Shown piece by piece: positions 24,657 through 31,699 of a stretch of DNA of 32,609 nucleotides; positions within the stretch are counted from its first letter, which is position 1, and every line of letters starts with the position of its first letter. The stretch lies in the NCBI GenBank assembly GCA_017522135.1, contig JAFXAB010000027.1:1-32609 (forward strand), written 5' to 3'. The DNA is from Bacteroidaceae bacterium (lineage in GTDB: Bacteria; Bacteroidota; Bacteroidia; Bacteroidales; Barnesiellaceae_A). The translations under genes and the position numbers were made by a program. The notes beneath the pieces are model-generated. The model was not told the DNA's origin. It did not search any database and saw only the letters and a program-made list of their open reading frames with translations.

Positions 24657-26696
24657 ATGGAAAAGAAATTCAAACGCACACTTGTCACCACTGCACTACC
24701 CTACGCCAATGGCCCTGTGCACATCGGACACTTGGCAGGCGTATACGTTCCTGCCGATATATACACCCGCTACCTACGCCTCAAGGGCGAAGAGGTAATC
24801 ATGATTGGTGGATCTGACGAACATGGTGTACCCATTACCATCAAAGCTCGCAAAGAAGGTGTTACTCCGCAAGACATCGTCGACCGCTACCACAAGATTA
24901 TCAAAGATTCTTTTGCCGAGTTTGGCATCTCTTTCGATATATACTCTCGCACTTCAAGCAAAATACACTACGAGACAGCATCCGACTTCTTCCGCAAGCT
25001 ATACGACAAGGGTGAGTTTGTCGAGAAAGTATCGCAACAATACTACGACGAGGAGGCTCAACAATTCCTCGCCGACCGTTACATTACAGGTACATGCCCC
25101 CACTGCCACAACGAGCGTGCCTATGGCGACCAATGCGAGGCGTGCGGTACATCACTCAACGCTACCGACTTGATTAATCCCAAGTCGGCCATCAGCGGTA
25201 GCCAACCCGTATTGCGCGAAACCAAACACTGGTATCTCCCCCTCGACAAATGGGAGCCATACTTGCGTCAATGGATACTCGAAGGCCACAAAGAGTGGCG
25301 ACCCAACGTATATGGTCAATGCAAGTCATGGATAGACATGGGACTGCAACCCCGCGCTGTAAGCCGCGACCTCGACTGGGGTGTACCCGTGCCCGTCGAA
25401 GGAGCCGACGGAAAAGTACTTTATGTATGGTTCGATGCCCCCATTGGATACATCTCTAACACCAAAGAACTACTCCCCGACTCATGGGAAAAATGGTGGA
25501 AAGACCCCGAAACAAAGATGATACACTTCATCGGCAAAGACAACATCGTATTCCACTGCATCGTATTCCCCGCCATGCTCAAGGCAGAGGGTAGCTACAA
25601 CCTCCCCGAGAACGTTCCTGCCAACGAGTTCTTAAATCTCGAAGGCGACAAGATATCAACCTCGCGCAACTGGGCGGTATGGTTGCATGAGTACTTGGTT
25701 GACTTCCCCGGCAAGCAAGACGTATTGCGATATGTCCTCACTGCCAATGCACCCGAGACCAAGGACAACGACTTTACTTGGCGCGACTTCCAGGCTCGCA
25801 ACAACAACGAGTTGGTAGCCATCCTCGGCAACTTTATAAACCGCTCGGTTGTGCTGACACACAAGTACTTCGAGGGTAAAGTACCTGCAGCCGGCATGCT
25901 CACCGACTACGACCGCGAAACGCTTGCCGAGTTTGCCAACGTTAAGGCAACGGTTGAGAATCTCCTCGAAAACTATCGCTTCCGCGACGCACAAAAAGAG
26001 GCCATGAACCTCGCCCGCATCGGTAACAAATACTTGGCCGACACCGAGCCCTGGAAACTTGCCAAGACCGACATGGAGCGTGTGGCTACCATCCTCAACC
26101 TTGCATTGCAAATCTCGGCCAACTTGGCTATTGCTTTCGAGCCCTTCTTGCCCTTCTCGGCTGCCAAGTTGCGCAACATGTTGAGCATGGGCGAGTTTAG
26201 TTGGGAACAATTGGGTCGCACCGACCTCCTTGCAGCAGGTACTCAATTGGCTGCCGCCGAGTTGCTCTTCGAGAAAATCGAAGATGCCACCATCGAGGCA
26301 CAATTGCAAAAACTCGAGGACACCAAAAAAGCCAATCAATTGGCCGAACACAAAGCCAACCCCATCCGCGAGAATATCGAATTTGATGACTTCACCAAGC
26401 TCGACATCCGCGTAGGTAAAGTCCTTGAATGTACCAAAGTGCCCAAAGCCGACAAGTTGCTCCAATTCCGCATCGACGACGGATTGGGTGGTCGCACCAT
26501 CGTCTCGGGCATCGCCAAGCACTATGCCCCCGAGGAGTTGGTAGGCAAAAACGTATGTTTCATCGCCAACCTCGCACCCCGCAAGTTGCGCGGTATCGAG
26601 TCGCAAGGTATGATACTCAGTGCCGAAGATGCCGACGGTCGATTGGTCGTTATCACACCGGCCGACGAAGTAAAACCCGGATCTGAAGTAAAATAA
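24657..26696 (+). CDS. metG: Methionyl-tRNA synthetase
   Basis: 679-residue MetRS. The catalytic HIGH motif is in NGPVHIGH (18-25), and the KMSKS equivalent is KISTS (332-336). The zinc knuckle has Cys147, Cys150, Cys160 and Cys163 (CPHC and CEAC). An anticodon-binding helical domain follows, and a C-terminal EMAPII-like tRNA-binding domain covers about 578-679 ([21 protein letters not shown] interrupted by normal variation). This is the long dimeric type. It is the last gene of the tgt-lptF/G-metG run and is followed by the terminator at 26711-26783. Confidence 0.97.
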   Translation: MEKKFKRTLVTTALPYANGPVHIGHLAGVYVPADIYTRYLRLKGEEVIMIGGSDEHGVPITIKARKEGVTPQDIVDRYHKIIKDSFAEFGISFDIYSRTSSKIHYETASDFFRKLYDKGEFVEKVSQQYYDEEAQQFLADRYITGTCPHCHNERAYGDQCEACGTSLNATDLINPKSAISGSQPVLRETKHWYLPLDKWEPYLRQWILEGHKEWRPNVYGQCKSWIDMGLQPRAVSRDLDWGVPVPVEGADGKVLYVWFDAPIGYISNTKELLPDSWEKWWKDPETKMIHFIGKDNIVFHCIVFPAMLKAEGSYNLPENVPANEFLNLEGDKISTSRNWAVWLHEYLVDFPGKQDVLRYVLTANAPETKDNDFTWRDFQARNNNELVAILGNFINRSVVLTHKYFEGKVPAAGMLTDYDRETLAEFANVKATVENLLENYRFRDAQKEAMNLARIGNKYLADTEPWKLAKTDMERVATILNLALQISANLAIAFEPFLPFSAAKLRNMLSMGEFSWEQLGRTDLLAAGTQLAAAELLFEKIEDATIEAQLQKLEDTKKANQLAEHKANPIRENIEFDDFTKLDIRVGKVLECTKVPKADKLLQFRIDDGLGGRTIVSGIAKHYAPEELVGKNVCFIANLAPRKLRGIESQGMILSAEDADGRLVVITPADEVKPGSEVK

Positions 26697-26710
26697 CTAT
26701 AATAACAAAC

Positions 26711-26783
26711 AGAGGGTGTGTCAACAAAGTTTCTTGTACATTATACTTGAGTAGATAAAAAAATACCGACACACCCTCTTTTA
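26711..26783 (+). terminator. Terminator after metG with long loop
   Basis: AGAGGGTGTGTC (26711-26722) pairs perfectly with GACACACCCTCT (26768-26779) across a 45-base AT-rich loop and is followed by TTTATT. The loop is unusually long for a terminator. The 12-bp inverted arms could also be the ends of a tiny decayed insertion. Confidence 0.7.
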
Positions 26784-26799
26784 TTCATTACCACCCAAT

Positions 26800-27180
26800 A
26801 TGAAACCTACCATTTACCTCTACAATCTTCGCAACGACAAAGGTCGACAGATAGAGATGCTATGCCTCAGTGCCAACATCGGCTGTCGTCACGTCAATAC
26901 CGATGAGTATGGCAAACGCATTGGATACATTGCCGACATAGAAGGATTCGATGCAACAGACAAGATGCCTGTAACACAACCTTTTACCGACGAGATGCTT
27001 ATCTTCAAGGGTTTTGACCAAGAACTGCTCACCAATTTCCTTGCCATGTATCGCACTGCAGGCATCGCAACCATACCCCTCAAAGCAGGACTCACACCCA
27101 CCAACATACAATGGTGCTCGGTCGAGTTGCATGCCGAGTTGCAACAAGAACACCAAGAATTTCTCAAACAAAAAAAGTAA
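26800..27180 (+). CDS. DUF3783 domain protein
   Basis: 126-residue soluble protein of the DUF3783 type. The N-terminus (TIYLYNLRNDKGRQIEML) and the IFKGFDQELLTNFLAMYR and AGIATIPLKAGLTPTN blocks are characteristic. The function is unknown. It starts 17 bases after the terminator hairpin of metG and ends 4 bases before the flippase start, so those two are likely co-transcribed. Confidence 0.8.
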   Translation: MKPTIYLYNLRNDKGRQIEMLCLSANIGCRHVNTDEYGKRIGYIADIEGFDATDKMPVTQPFTDEMLIFKGFDQELLTNFLAMYRTAGIATIPLKAGLTPTNIQWCSVELHAELQQEHQEFLKQKK

Positions 27181-27184
27181 CACC

Positions 27185-28627
27185 TTGGAAGAGAAAGAAT
27201 TTCGCAAAAAGACCCGCAGTGCATTTGTATGGAACATGGTAGACCGTGTAGGCTCGCAACTTATATCGGCTACCATCGGTATCGCTCTGGCCCGACTACT
27301 GAGTGCTGCCGAGTATGGACTTACAGGTGCTCTGGCCATCTTCATTGCTCTTTCTCAAGCACTCACTGACAGCGGTTTTTCGGCAGCCCTTGTTCGCAAG
27401 CAACACATAACCGAGGCCGACTACAACACGGTATTTTACTACAACCTGTTCATATCGGTTGCTCTATACATCGCCGGATACTTCTCCGCCCCGGCTATAG
27501 CACAATTCTTTGGCGAACCCATCCTTATACCGGTGGCCCGAGTCCTCTTTTTGGTCTTTATCTTCAACGCACTCTGCCTTATACAGAATGCCAAAATGGT
27601 TAAGGAAATAAACTTTCACAAAGTAGCTACCATCAACGTCAGTGCCATCGTTATATCGGGAGTCATAGCCCTGATTTTGGCAGTCAAAGGCTACGGCGTA
27701 TGGGCCTTGGTAGCACAGTTGACCATACAGGCTTTCATAAAAATGCTAATGCAATGGGTATGGGGCGGATGGAAACCTCGTGCCATATTCTCTTGGAAAT
27801 CATTCCGCGAGCTATTTGCCTTCAGCTCCAACATCTTGCTGGCCAACATACTCAATGTACTGTTTCTCAACATATATTCGGCCATAATAGGCAGGTTATA
27901 CTCCAGTCGCGAATTGGGCTACTACAGCCAAGCCAACAAGTGGAGCGACATGGGAGTAACCACCCTATACGGTATCATACTCAATAGCACATACACCCTA
28001 TTCAGTGCCATACAAAACGACCCCGATAGACTCTTGCGCAGCTATCGCAAGTCTATGAAACTCACAGCATTCATCACATTCCCCACACTGCTGGCACTAT
28101 CACTTACCGCACAACCCTTCATCCTCATCCTCTTGGGAGACAAGTGGCAAGCCTCTATCCCAATGTTTTCACTGTTGCTCATTGCAGGCATTTTCACCGT
28201 GCTCACATCACTCAACGGCAACTTTATTCGCATAGAAGGCAGTTCGGGTTTAGCACTGCGATTGGAAATATTCAAGGTAACACTATTTGCCATCGTATTG
28301 GCCTTAACATGGCATCTGCCCATCATTCAATTATTATGGGGCATGGTAGCGACACGCGCTATTGTATACTTTGTAAGCATCGTTGCAATAGGCAAGCGCA
28401 TCAACTATCCATGGCATCAACAAATTATCGACATCATGCCTTCGTGCGCCACAGCACTGCTCATGATATGTTTTGCCTACCCCATTCAGCTATTCATTAC
28501 CAACATTTATCTGCTGTTCTTTACACAGATAGGCGTATGCGCTCTTTTCTACTTAGCTATCAACCGATATATCCAAAGCGACATTCTCAACGAACTCATC
28601 GGTGCTATCAAAAAAAACAAAGGGTAA
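27185..28627 (+). CDS. Polysaccharide/lipopolysaccharide flippase (Wzx/MOP type)
   Basis: 480-residue integral membrane protein with about 12-14 helices, of the oligosaccharide flippase family in the MOP superfamily. These proteins flip lipid-linked glycans across the inner membrane. The N-terminus (SAFVWNMVDRVGSQLISA, then ARLLSAAEYGLTGAL) is typical. No ATG lies at the expected place: TTG at 27185, four bases after the DUF3783 stop, gives the normal N-terminus. The next ATG (27233) would cut into the first helix region. Extending upstream in this frame reaches an ATG at 27014, but that segment overlaps DUF3783 and has no membrane character. No glycosyltransferases are adjacent. Confidence 0.88.
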   Translation: MEEKEFRKKTRSAFVWNMVDRVGSQLISATIGIALARLLSAAEYGLTGALAIFIALSQALTDSGFSAALVRKQHITEADYNTVFYYNLFISVALYIAGYFSAPAIAQFFGEPILIPVARVLFLVFIFNALCLIQNAKMVKEINFHKVATINVSAIVISGVIALILAVKGYGVWALVAQLTIQAFIKMLMQWVWGGWKPRAIFSWKSFRELFAFSSNILLANILNVLFLNIYSAIIGRLYSSRELGYYSQANKWSDMGVTTLYGIILNSTYTLFSAIQNDPDRLLRSYRKSMKLTAFITFPTLLALSLTAQPFILILLGDKWQASIPMFSLLLIAGIFTVLTSLNGNFIRIEGSSGLALRLEIFKVTLFAIVLALTWHLPIIQLLWGMVATRAIVYFVSIVAIGKRINYPWHQQIIDIMPSCATALLMICFAYPIQLFITNIYLLFFTQIGVCALFYLAINRYIQSDILNELIGAIKKNKG

Positions 28628-28700
28628 GAAAACACAACCCTCAACCATTTTATTTTACCATTTTATTTTGAATGTTTTTAAAGAGTTTTTTATGTTATAA

Positions 28701-28732
28701 TTTGGTAGTTATCAATATAAACACTATATTTG
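28701..28732 (+). promoter_or_regulatory. Promoter of sRNA candidate 1
   Basis: TTTG at 28701-28704, exactly 20 bases, then TATATTTG at 28725-28732: a perfect Bacteroidetes promoter with no coding sequence downstream. Confidence 0.8.
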
Positions 28733-28738
28733 CAAACA

Positions 28739-28826
28739 ACAACATAAAGCTCTCGTTCAATAAAACAATTGATTATTCATGGTAGTATGGCTGTCTGCAT
28801 GATGAATGTCGACAGTCATTTTTTTA
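28739..28826 (+). ncRNA. Small RNA candidate 1
   Basis: A transcript of about 88 bases is expected from the promoter at 28701-28732 to a terminator. The terminator is formed by ATGGCTGTC (28787-28795) and GACAGTCAT (28811-28819, one G-U pair), followed by seven T. The only in-frame peptide possible is seven residues (MVVWLSA), overlapping the stem. I do not recognise an RNA family. Confidence 0.5.
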
Positions 28827-28848
28827 TCATTCTTTTTGCAAAATCTCA

Positions 28849-28878
28849 TTGATTATTCAAATAATATTTCTATATTTG
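28849..28878 (+). promoter_or_regulatory. Promoter of sRNA candidate 2
   Basis: TTG at 28849-28851, a 19-base spacer and a perfect TATATTTG at 28871-28878. It begins about 25 bases after the terminator of candidate 1. Confidence 0.65.
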
Positions 28879-28883
28879 TTCAA

Positions 28884-28992
28884 TTTTATTGCGATTATAT
28901 CCACATGTGAATGTCGATATAAAATAAAGAAAATGAATTTTTCATGGAGTAAAGTTTCAGCCTGCTTTGTGACAAAGCAGGCTGTTTTTATT
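28884..28992 (+). ncRNA. Small RNA candidate 2
   Basis: A transcript of about 105 bases is expected, ending in a very strong terminator: CAGCCTGCTTTGT (28958-28970) and ACAAAGCAGGCTG (28972-28984), a perfect 13-bp palindrome about one base, then TTTTTA. As in candidate 1, TTCATGG lies about 10-17 bases before the stem. A short frame from the ATG at 28934 would run through the terminator and is unlikely to be used. Confidence 0.5.
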
Positions 28993-29023
28993 TTACACGC
29001 AACAACCCTCGGGTAAACCTCAG

Positions 29024-29108
29024 AGAAATGCTGCACTCGCTGTGAAAAACATTGTAGTAAACTTCATATTTTTCGCTCACCTTTCACTATCTTTGGATAA
29101 AATAGGAT
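29024..29108 (+). repeat. 85-bp direct repeat, copy 1
   Basis: It matches 30788-30872 at 84 of 85 positions and brackets the KilA-N/vsr region. It contains the core TTCGCTCACCTTTCAC and a -7 box TATCTTTG (29088-29095). Transcription from it would run into the 3' end of the KilA-N gene in antisense. Confidence 0.95.
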
Positions 29109-29168
29109 TTTGCAATATACATTAAACGCAACGACAGTTTCTTCTCGAGTCCATTTATTCATTGATAT

Positions 29169-29975
29169 TTATCTTAAGAGGTTCCGTTTATGAGAGTCCT
29201 CAAGAACTTTCATTTGCTGAATAGCTATTTGATTTAGTTTTATCAACCTTTCACTTTGAGGCATCTTTTCATTAATGAAAACAGCATTAAGATTCTCCAT
29301 ATTAGACAAACAGATAAGTTCATTTATTGTGGCATAATCTCGAATGTTTCCTTTTAATTCAGGATTAGCATCACGCCATTGTTTAGCAGTCATACCAAAT
29401 AATGCAACATTCAATACGTCGGCTTCATTAGCATACACATACGAAATCTGTTGTGTGGTCAATTCTTGTGGTATTAAATTCTGCTTAATGGCATCTGCAT
29501 GTATATGGTAATTGATTTTAGATAACTCGCGTTTAGCCGTCCACCCTAAAAGTTTCTGCTTTTCTTCTTGAAGACGTTGATATTCCTTTACCAATAACAA
29601 CTGAAAACGAGGACTAATCCACATGCCGAAGTGATAAGCAATGTCCTTGTGAGCATACGTACCGCCATATCTTCCTGCCTTTGCAATTATGCCCATAGCA
29701 TTCGTCTTTTCTATCCAAGTCTTAACCGATAAAACGAAATTGTTGCTTCCTGCAGCATTTCTAATTGTACCGAATTCGGTATAATTAAAATTCGGATTAT
29801 AAAGTGACTCCCATTCACCAATGTATTCAATAGTACTTTTCAAACTCATCCAACGAAAAATGATATGTTCTTGCATTTGACTATGAGCCATATCTGTTAA
29901 TGAGATATAGTCCTCTGTACCTTGTGAAAGGATTGATATTTCAGAATTATCAATATGGATAATATGTTTCTTCAT
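29169..29975 (-). CDS. KilA-N domain protein
   Basis: 268-residue KilA-N protein. The KilA-N domain covers about the first 120 residues (YISLTDMAHSQ, a block with IIFRWMSLKSTIEYIGEWE, and GRYGGTYAHKDIAYHFGMWIS). The C-terminal part carries ALFGMTAKQWRDANPELKGNIRDYA, frequent in Bacteroidetes homologues. KilA-N proteins are phage- or plasmid-related putative DNA-binding proteins; this chromosomal role is unknown. The frame is open back to 30056, but that stretch belongs to the old vsr reading region, so ATG 29975 (MKKHIIHID) is chosen. It is lower in GC than its neighbours and lies inside the 85-bp repeat pair. Confidence 0.82.
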   Translation of the reverse strand: MKKHIIHIDNSEISILSQGTEDYISLTDMAHSQMQEHIIFRWMSLKSTIEYIGEWESLYNPNFNYTEFGTIRNAAGSNNFVLSVKTWIEKTNAMGIIAKAGRYGGTYAHKDIAYHFGMWISPRFQLLLVKEYQRLQEEKQKLLGWTAKRELSKINYHIHADAIKQNLIPQELTTQQISYVYANEADVLNVALFGMTAKQWRDANPELKGNIRDYATINELICLSNMENLNAVFINEKMPQSERLIKLNQIAIQQMKVLEDSHKRNLLR

Positions 29976-30000
29976 ATTGTTGAATTTTTTAGATTTAATG

Positions 30001-30228
30001 CTATTTTTCTTCCCAATTTCTGCCATGCCAAAACTCTCCATCGCAAAAAATCGCAATTCTCATTTTGCGAATAACAAAGTCCGGTCTTCCAAAGACCCTT
30101 TTATCATTCTTGCGATATCTGACACCTGCATTCCACAACAATTTGCCAAACAAAAGTTCAAGCTTGGTACCCTTTCCTTTGTTTGCCGACATATTCTTAT
30201 ATCGTTGTTCTTTTGTCAGGCGGTCCAT
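30001..30228 (-). pseudogene. vsr: Truncated Vsr-like mismatch endonuclease
   Basis: 75-residue N-terminal half of a Vsr (very short patch repair) endonuclease. Recognisable parts are the start MDRLTKEQRYKNM, the KGTKLELL helix, the conserved GRPDFVI with the catalytic Asp50 equivalent, and IAIFCDGEFWHGRNW. Full Vsr proteins have about 130-155 residues; here a TAG follows NWEEK in a run of A. In the next frame the following bases read NSIKS, as expected for the continuing protein, and about 10 residues later the KilA-N start is reached. So a frameshift and a deletion of the C-terminal half seem likely. No cytosine methylase is adjacent. The ATG at 30228 lies 43 bases after a TACTTTTG box (30272-30279). 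Confidence 0.75.
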
Positions 30229-30271
30229 TATCTTTCTTGTTTTGAAAGCGGTACATACCACATCCAAGATA

Positions 30272-30279
30272 CAAAAGTA
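30272..30279 (-). promoter_or_regulatory. -7 box upstream of the vsr remnant
   Basis: TACTTTTG on the minus strand matches TAnnTTTG, 43 bases before the vsr ATG. It may now serve the KilA-N gene as well. No clear -33 box. Confidence 0.5.
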
Positions 30280-30365
30280 CTTATTTAATTTGAAATTGAG
30301 GGTCTGCTGTGCCGACAAACATAAAAAAGCATTGTTATTTTATCGTGAAATATTCAATTATTCCG

Positions 30366-30623
30366 ACTTCGGAGGGAGAAGTTTCGGAATGCGGCAAGGT
30401 TTTCGGGAGTAACCCGAAAGGTTTTGAGTTACTCAAAACATACCATGCCATGTTCCTGCGAACATCAAGTTTGAAGCGGCTTAATTCATTTGGAGCGGCT
30501 GAAAACATACCTTGCTGTGTTCAGAAGAACACAAGCCTTTTGAGCATCCGAAAATATTTCGAGCAGTTCAAAAGACATCTTGCTGTGCACAGGAACACAC
30601 ACTCAAAGGTTCATTTCGTGATT
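30366..30623. repeat. Train of hairpins with three degenerate 66-69-bp tandem units
   Basis: Three diverged units start at 30423, 30489 and 30558. Short perfect hairpins sit throughout: ACTTC/GAAGT (30366-30382), TTTCGGG/CCCGAAA (30401-30419), GTTTTGAG/CTCAAAAC (30421-30439), ATGTTC/GAACAT (30450-30465), TGTGTTC/GAACACA (30516-30533) and CGAAA/TTTCG (30549-30561). Units 1 and 2 differ by a paired change in the main stem (A-T against G-C), so the fold seems kept rather than the sequence. A rightward open frame (30309-30632) runs through but looks incidental. Confidence 0.7.
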
Positions 30624-30688
30624 TATAAATAACATCATTGGCAAGCAATAAGACGGTTTGTCAAACTTGTGGGCGAGAAGGCTGTATA

Positions 30689-30730
30689 GCTTGCATGTGT
30701 GCCTGCCGTATAGCCGGCAGGTCAGCAAGC
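30689..30730. other. Two-part hairpin
   Basis: GCTTGC (30689-30694) with GCAAGC (30725-30730) encloses CCTGCCG (30702-30708) with CGGCAGG (30715-30721). No T run follows, so it is not an evident terminator. It belongs to the structured stretch upstream of the second 85-bp repeat. Confidence 0.6.
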
Positions 30731-30768
30731 CGACCGGTCTGTGGCAAATACAGAATTAGTGCTTCTTG

Positions 30769-30792
30769 TTTCTTTGCGTTACCGCGAAGAAA
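30769..30792. other. 10-bp hairpin at the edge of repeat copy 2
   Basis: TTTCTTTGCG (30769-30778) and CGCGAAGAAA (30783-30792) pair with one G-U over the loop TTAC. Its right arm overlaps the first bases of the 85-bp repeat; the left arm is absent at copy 1. Confidence 0.6.
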
Positions 30793-30872
30793 TGCTGCAC
30801 TCGCTGTGAAAAACATTGTAGTAAACTTCATATTTTTCGCTCACCTTTCACTATCTTTGGATAAGATAGGAT
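30788..30872 (+). repeat. 85-bp direct repeat, copy 2
   Basis: It matches 29024-29108 at 84 of 85 positions. It carries TATCTTTG (30852-30859) oriented toward rpe, so it could act as an upstream second rpe promoter. Confidence 0.95.
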
Positions 30873-30890
30873 GCGGTTCGGAATAAAAAC

Positions 30891-30941
30891 TTAAGTAAAC
30901 TTAGTTTTTCTTCGCTCACCTTTCACTATCTTTGCATAAGA
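30891..30941 (+). promoter_or_regulatory. rpe promoter, third copy of the promoter-like repeat
   Basis: The stretch shares AGTAAACTT, CGCTCACCTTTCAC, TATCTTTG and ATAAGATA with the 85-bp repeat, 75 bases further upstream. TATCTTTG at 30927-30934 is a perfect -7 box 50 bases before the rpe ATG. The -33 region is only T-rich. Confidence 0.7.
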
Positions 30942-30984
30942 TAAATAAACACATAAACATAATATCCAAAAAATTGATAATAAA

Positions 30985-31632
30985 ATGAGCGTTATTGTAT
31001 CTCCCTCTATTCTCACAGCCGATTTTGGTCATCTTGCCGACGAGTTGCAATCTATGTCGGCTTGCGATTGGGTACACATCGACGTGATGGATGGCGTTTT
31101 TGTTCCTAACATCTCCATCGGGTTTCCTATCATCAAGGCAGTTAAAGACAACACCGACAAGGTACTTGACGTACACTTGATGATTGTCGACCCCGACCGC
31201 TACATCGACCGTTGCAAGGAATTTGGTGCCGATATTGTTACCTTTCACTTCGAGGCATGTCGTCATCTTCATCGCACGGTTTCGGCCATTAAGGCGGCCG
31301 GCATGAAAGCCGGTGTATCTCTCAATCCTCATGTACCTGTAAGCCTTCTCGAGGAGATACTCCCTTACATAGATTTAGTTCTCATCATGTCGGTCAATCC
31401 CGGATATGGTGGTCAGGCATTTATCGAATCGTCGGTCAAAAAAGTACGCAAGCTCAAGAAAATGATAGACGACGGTGGCTACAACGTTACCATCGAGATT
31501 GATGGTGGGGTCAATGAGCGCACGGGTCGCTTGCTCGTCGAGGCCGGTGCCGATGCTCTTGTGGCTGGCAACTATGTAGTAAGTGCATCCGACCGTACTG
31601 CTGCCATTAAATCATTGCAAAATCTTAAGTAA
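30985..31632 (+). CDS. rpe: Ribulose-phosphate 3-epimerase
   Basis: 215-residue TIM-barrel epimerase interconverting ribulose 5-phosphate and xylulose 5-phosphate in the pentose phosphate pathway. Family motifs are complete: SPSILTADF (6-14), HIDVMDGVFVPN (metal ligands His31 and Asp33), LDVHLMI (His64), VNPGYGGQAFI and the second catalytic Asp in IEIDGGVN. The length is normal. Two promoter-like copies (30852 and 30927) precede it. A terminator follows at 31648-31690, after which the exonuclease gene begins. Confidence 0.97.
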   Translation: MSVIVSPSILTADFGHLADELQSMSACDWVHIDVMDGVFVPNISIGFPIIKAVKDNTDKVLDVHLMIVDPDRYIDRCKEFGADIVTFHFEACRHLHRTVSAIKAAGMKAGVSLNPHVPVSLLEEILPYIDLVLIMSVNPGYGGQAFIESSVKKVRKLKKMIDDGGYNVTIEIDGGVNERTGRLLVEAGADALVAGNYVVSASDRTAAIKSLQNLK

Positions 31633-31647
31633 GATTCAATGCTTAAT

Positions 31648-31690
31648 AAGCCTGCCCAATTATCACCCTATTGAGCAGGCTTACATTTTA
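31648..31690 (+). terminator. Terminator after rpe
   Basis: AAGCCTGCCCAAT (31648-31660) pairs with ATTGAGCAGGCTT (31670-31682) with one mismatch. The T-rich ACATTTTATT follows. It ends 10 bases before the exonuclease ATG, so some read-through may feed that gene. Confidence 0.75.
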
Positions 31691-31699
31691 TTACTCTCC

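Larger units (their letters stand above)
28628..29168. other. Intergenic region with two short transcription units and a repeat
   Basis: This 541-base stretch has no protein-coding gene. It holds two promoter-to-terminator units in tandem (about 28701-28826 and 28849-28992) and then the first 85-bp direct repeat (29024-29108). Short shared words, TGATTATTCA (28770 and 28851) and GAATGTCGA (28804 and 28912), occur once near each unit. Confidence 0.6.

Noticed and set aside
27014..27184. Extended N-terminus of the flippase from ATG 27014
   Set aside because: It overlaps the DUF3783 gene in another frame, is rich in Pro, Ser and Cys with no membrane character, and would not match the family length.
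30423..30623. CRISPR array
   Set aside because: The three units are diverged along their whole length with no constant repeat and unique spacer pattern, and no cas genes are present.
30309..30632. 107-residue rightward open frame through the hairpin train
   Set aside because: It is open because of the repeats. No start signal is evident, the spacing of the units is irregular and the stems are better conserved than the residues. It remains a possibility, noted under the finding.
30638..30886. 82-residue Cys-rich frame starting at TTG
   Set aside because: It spans two hairpins and the whole 85-bp repeat including the -7 box, so it is most likely non-coding.
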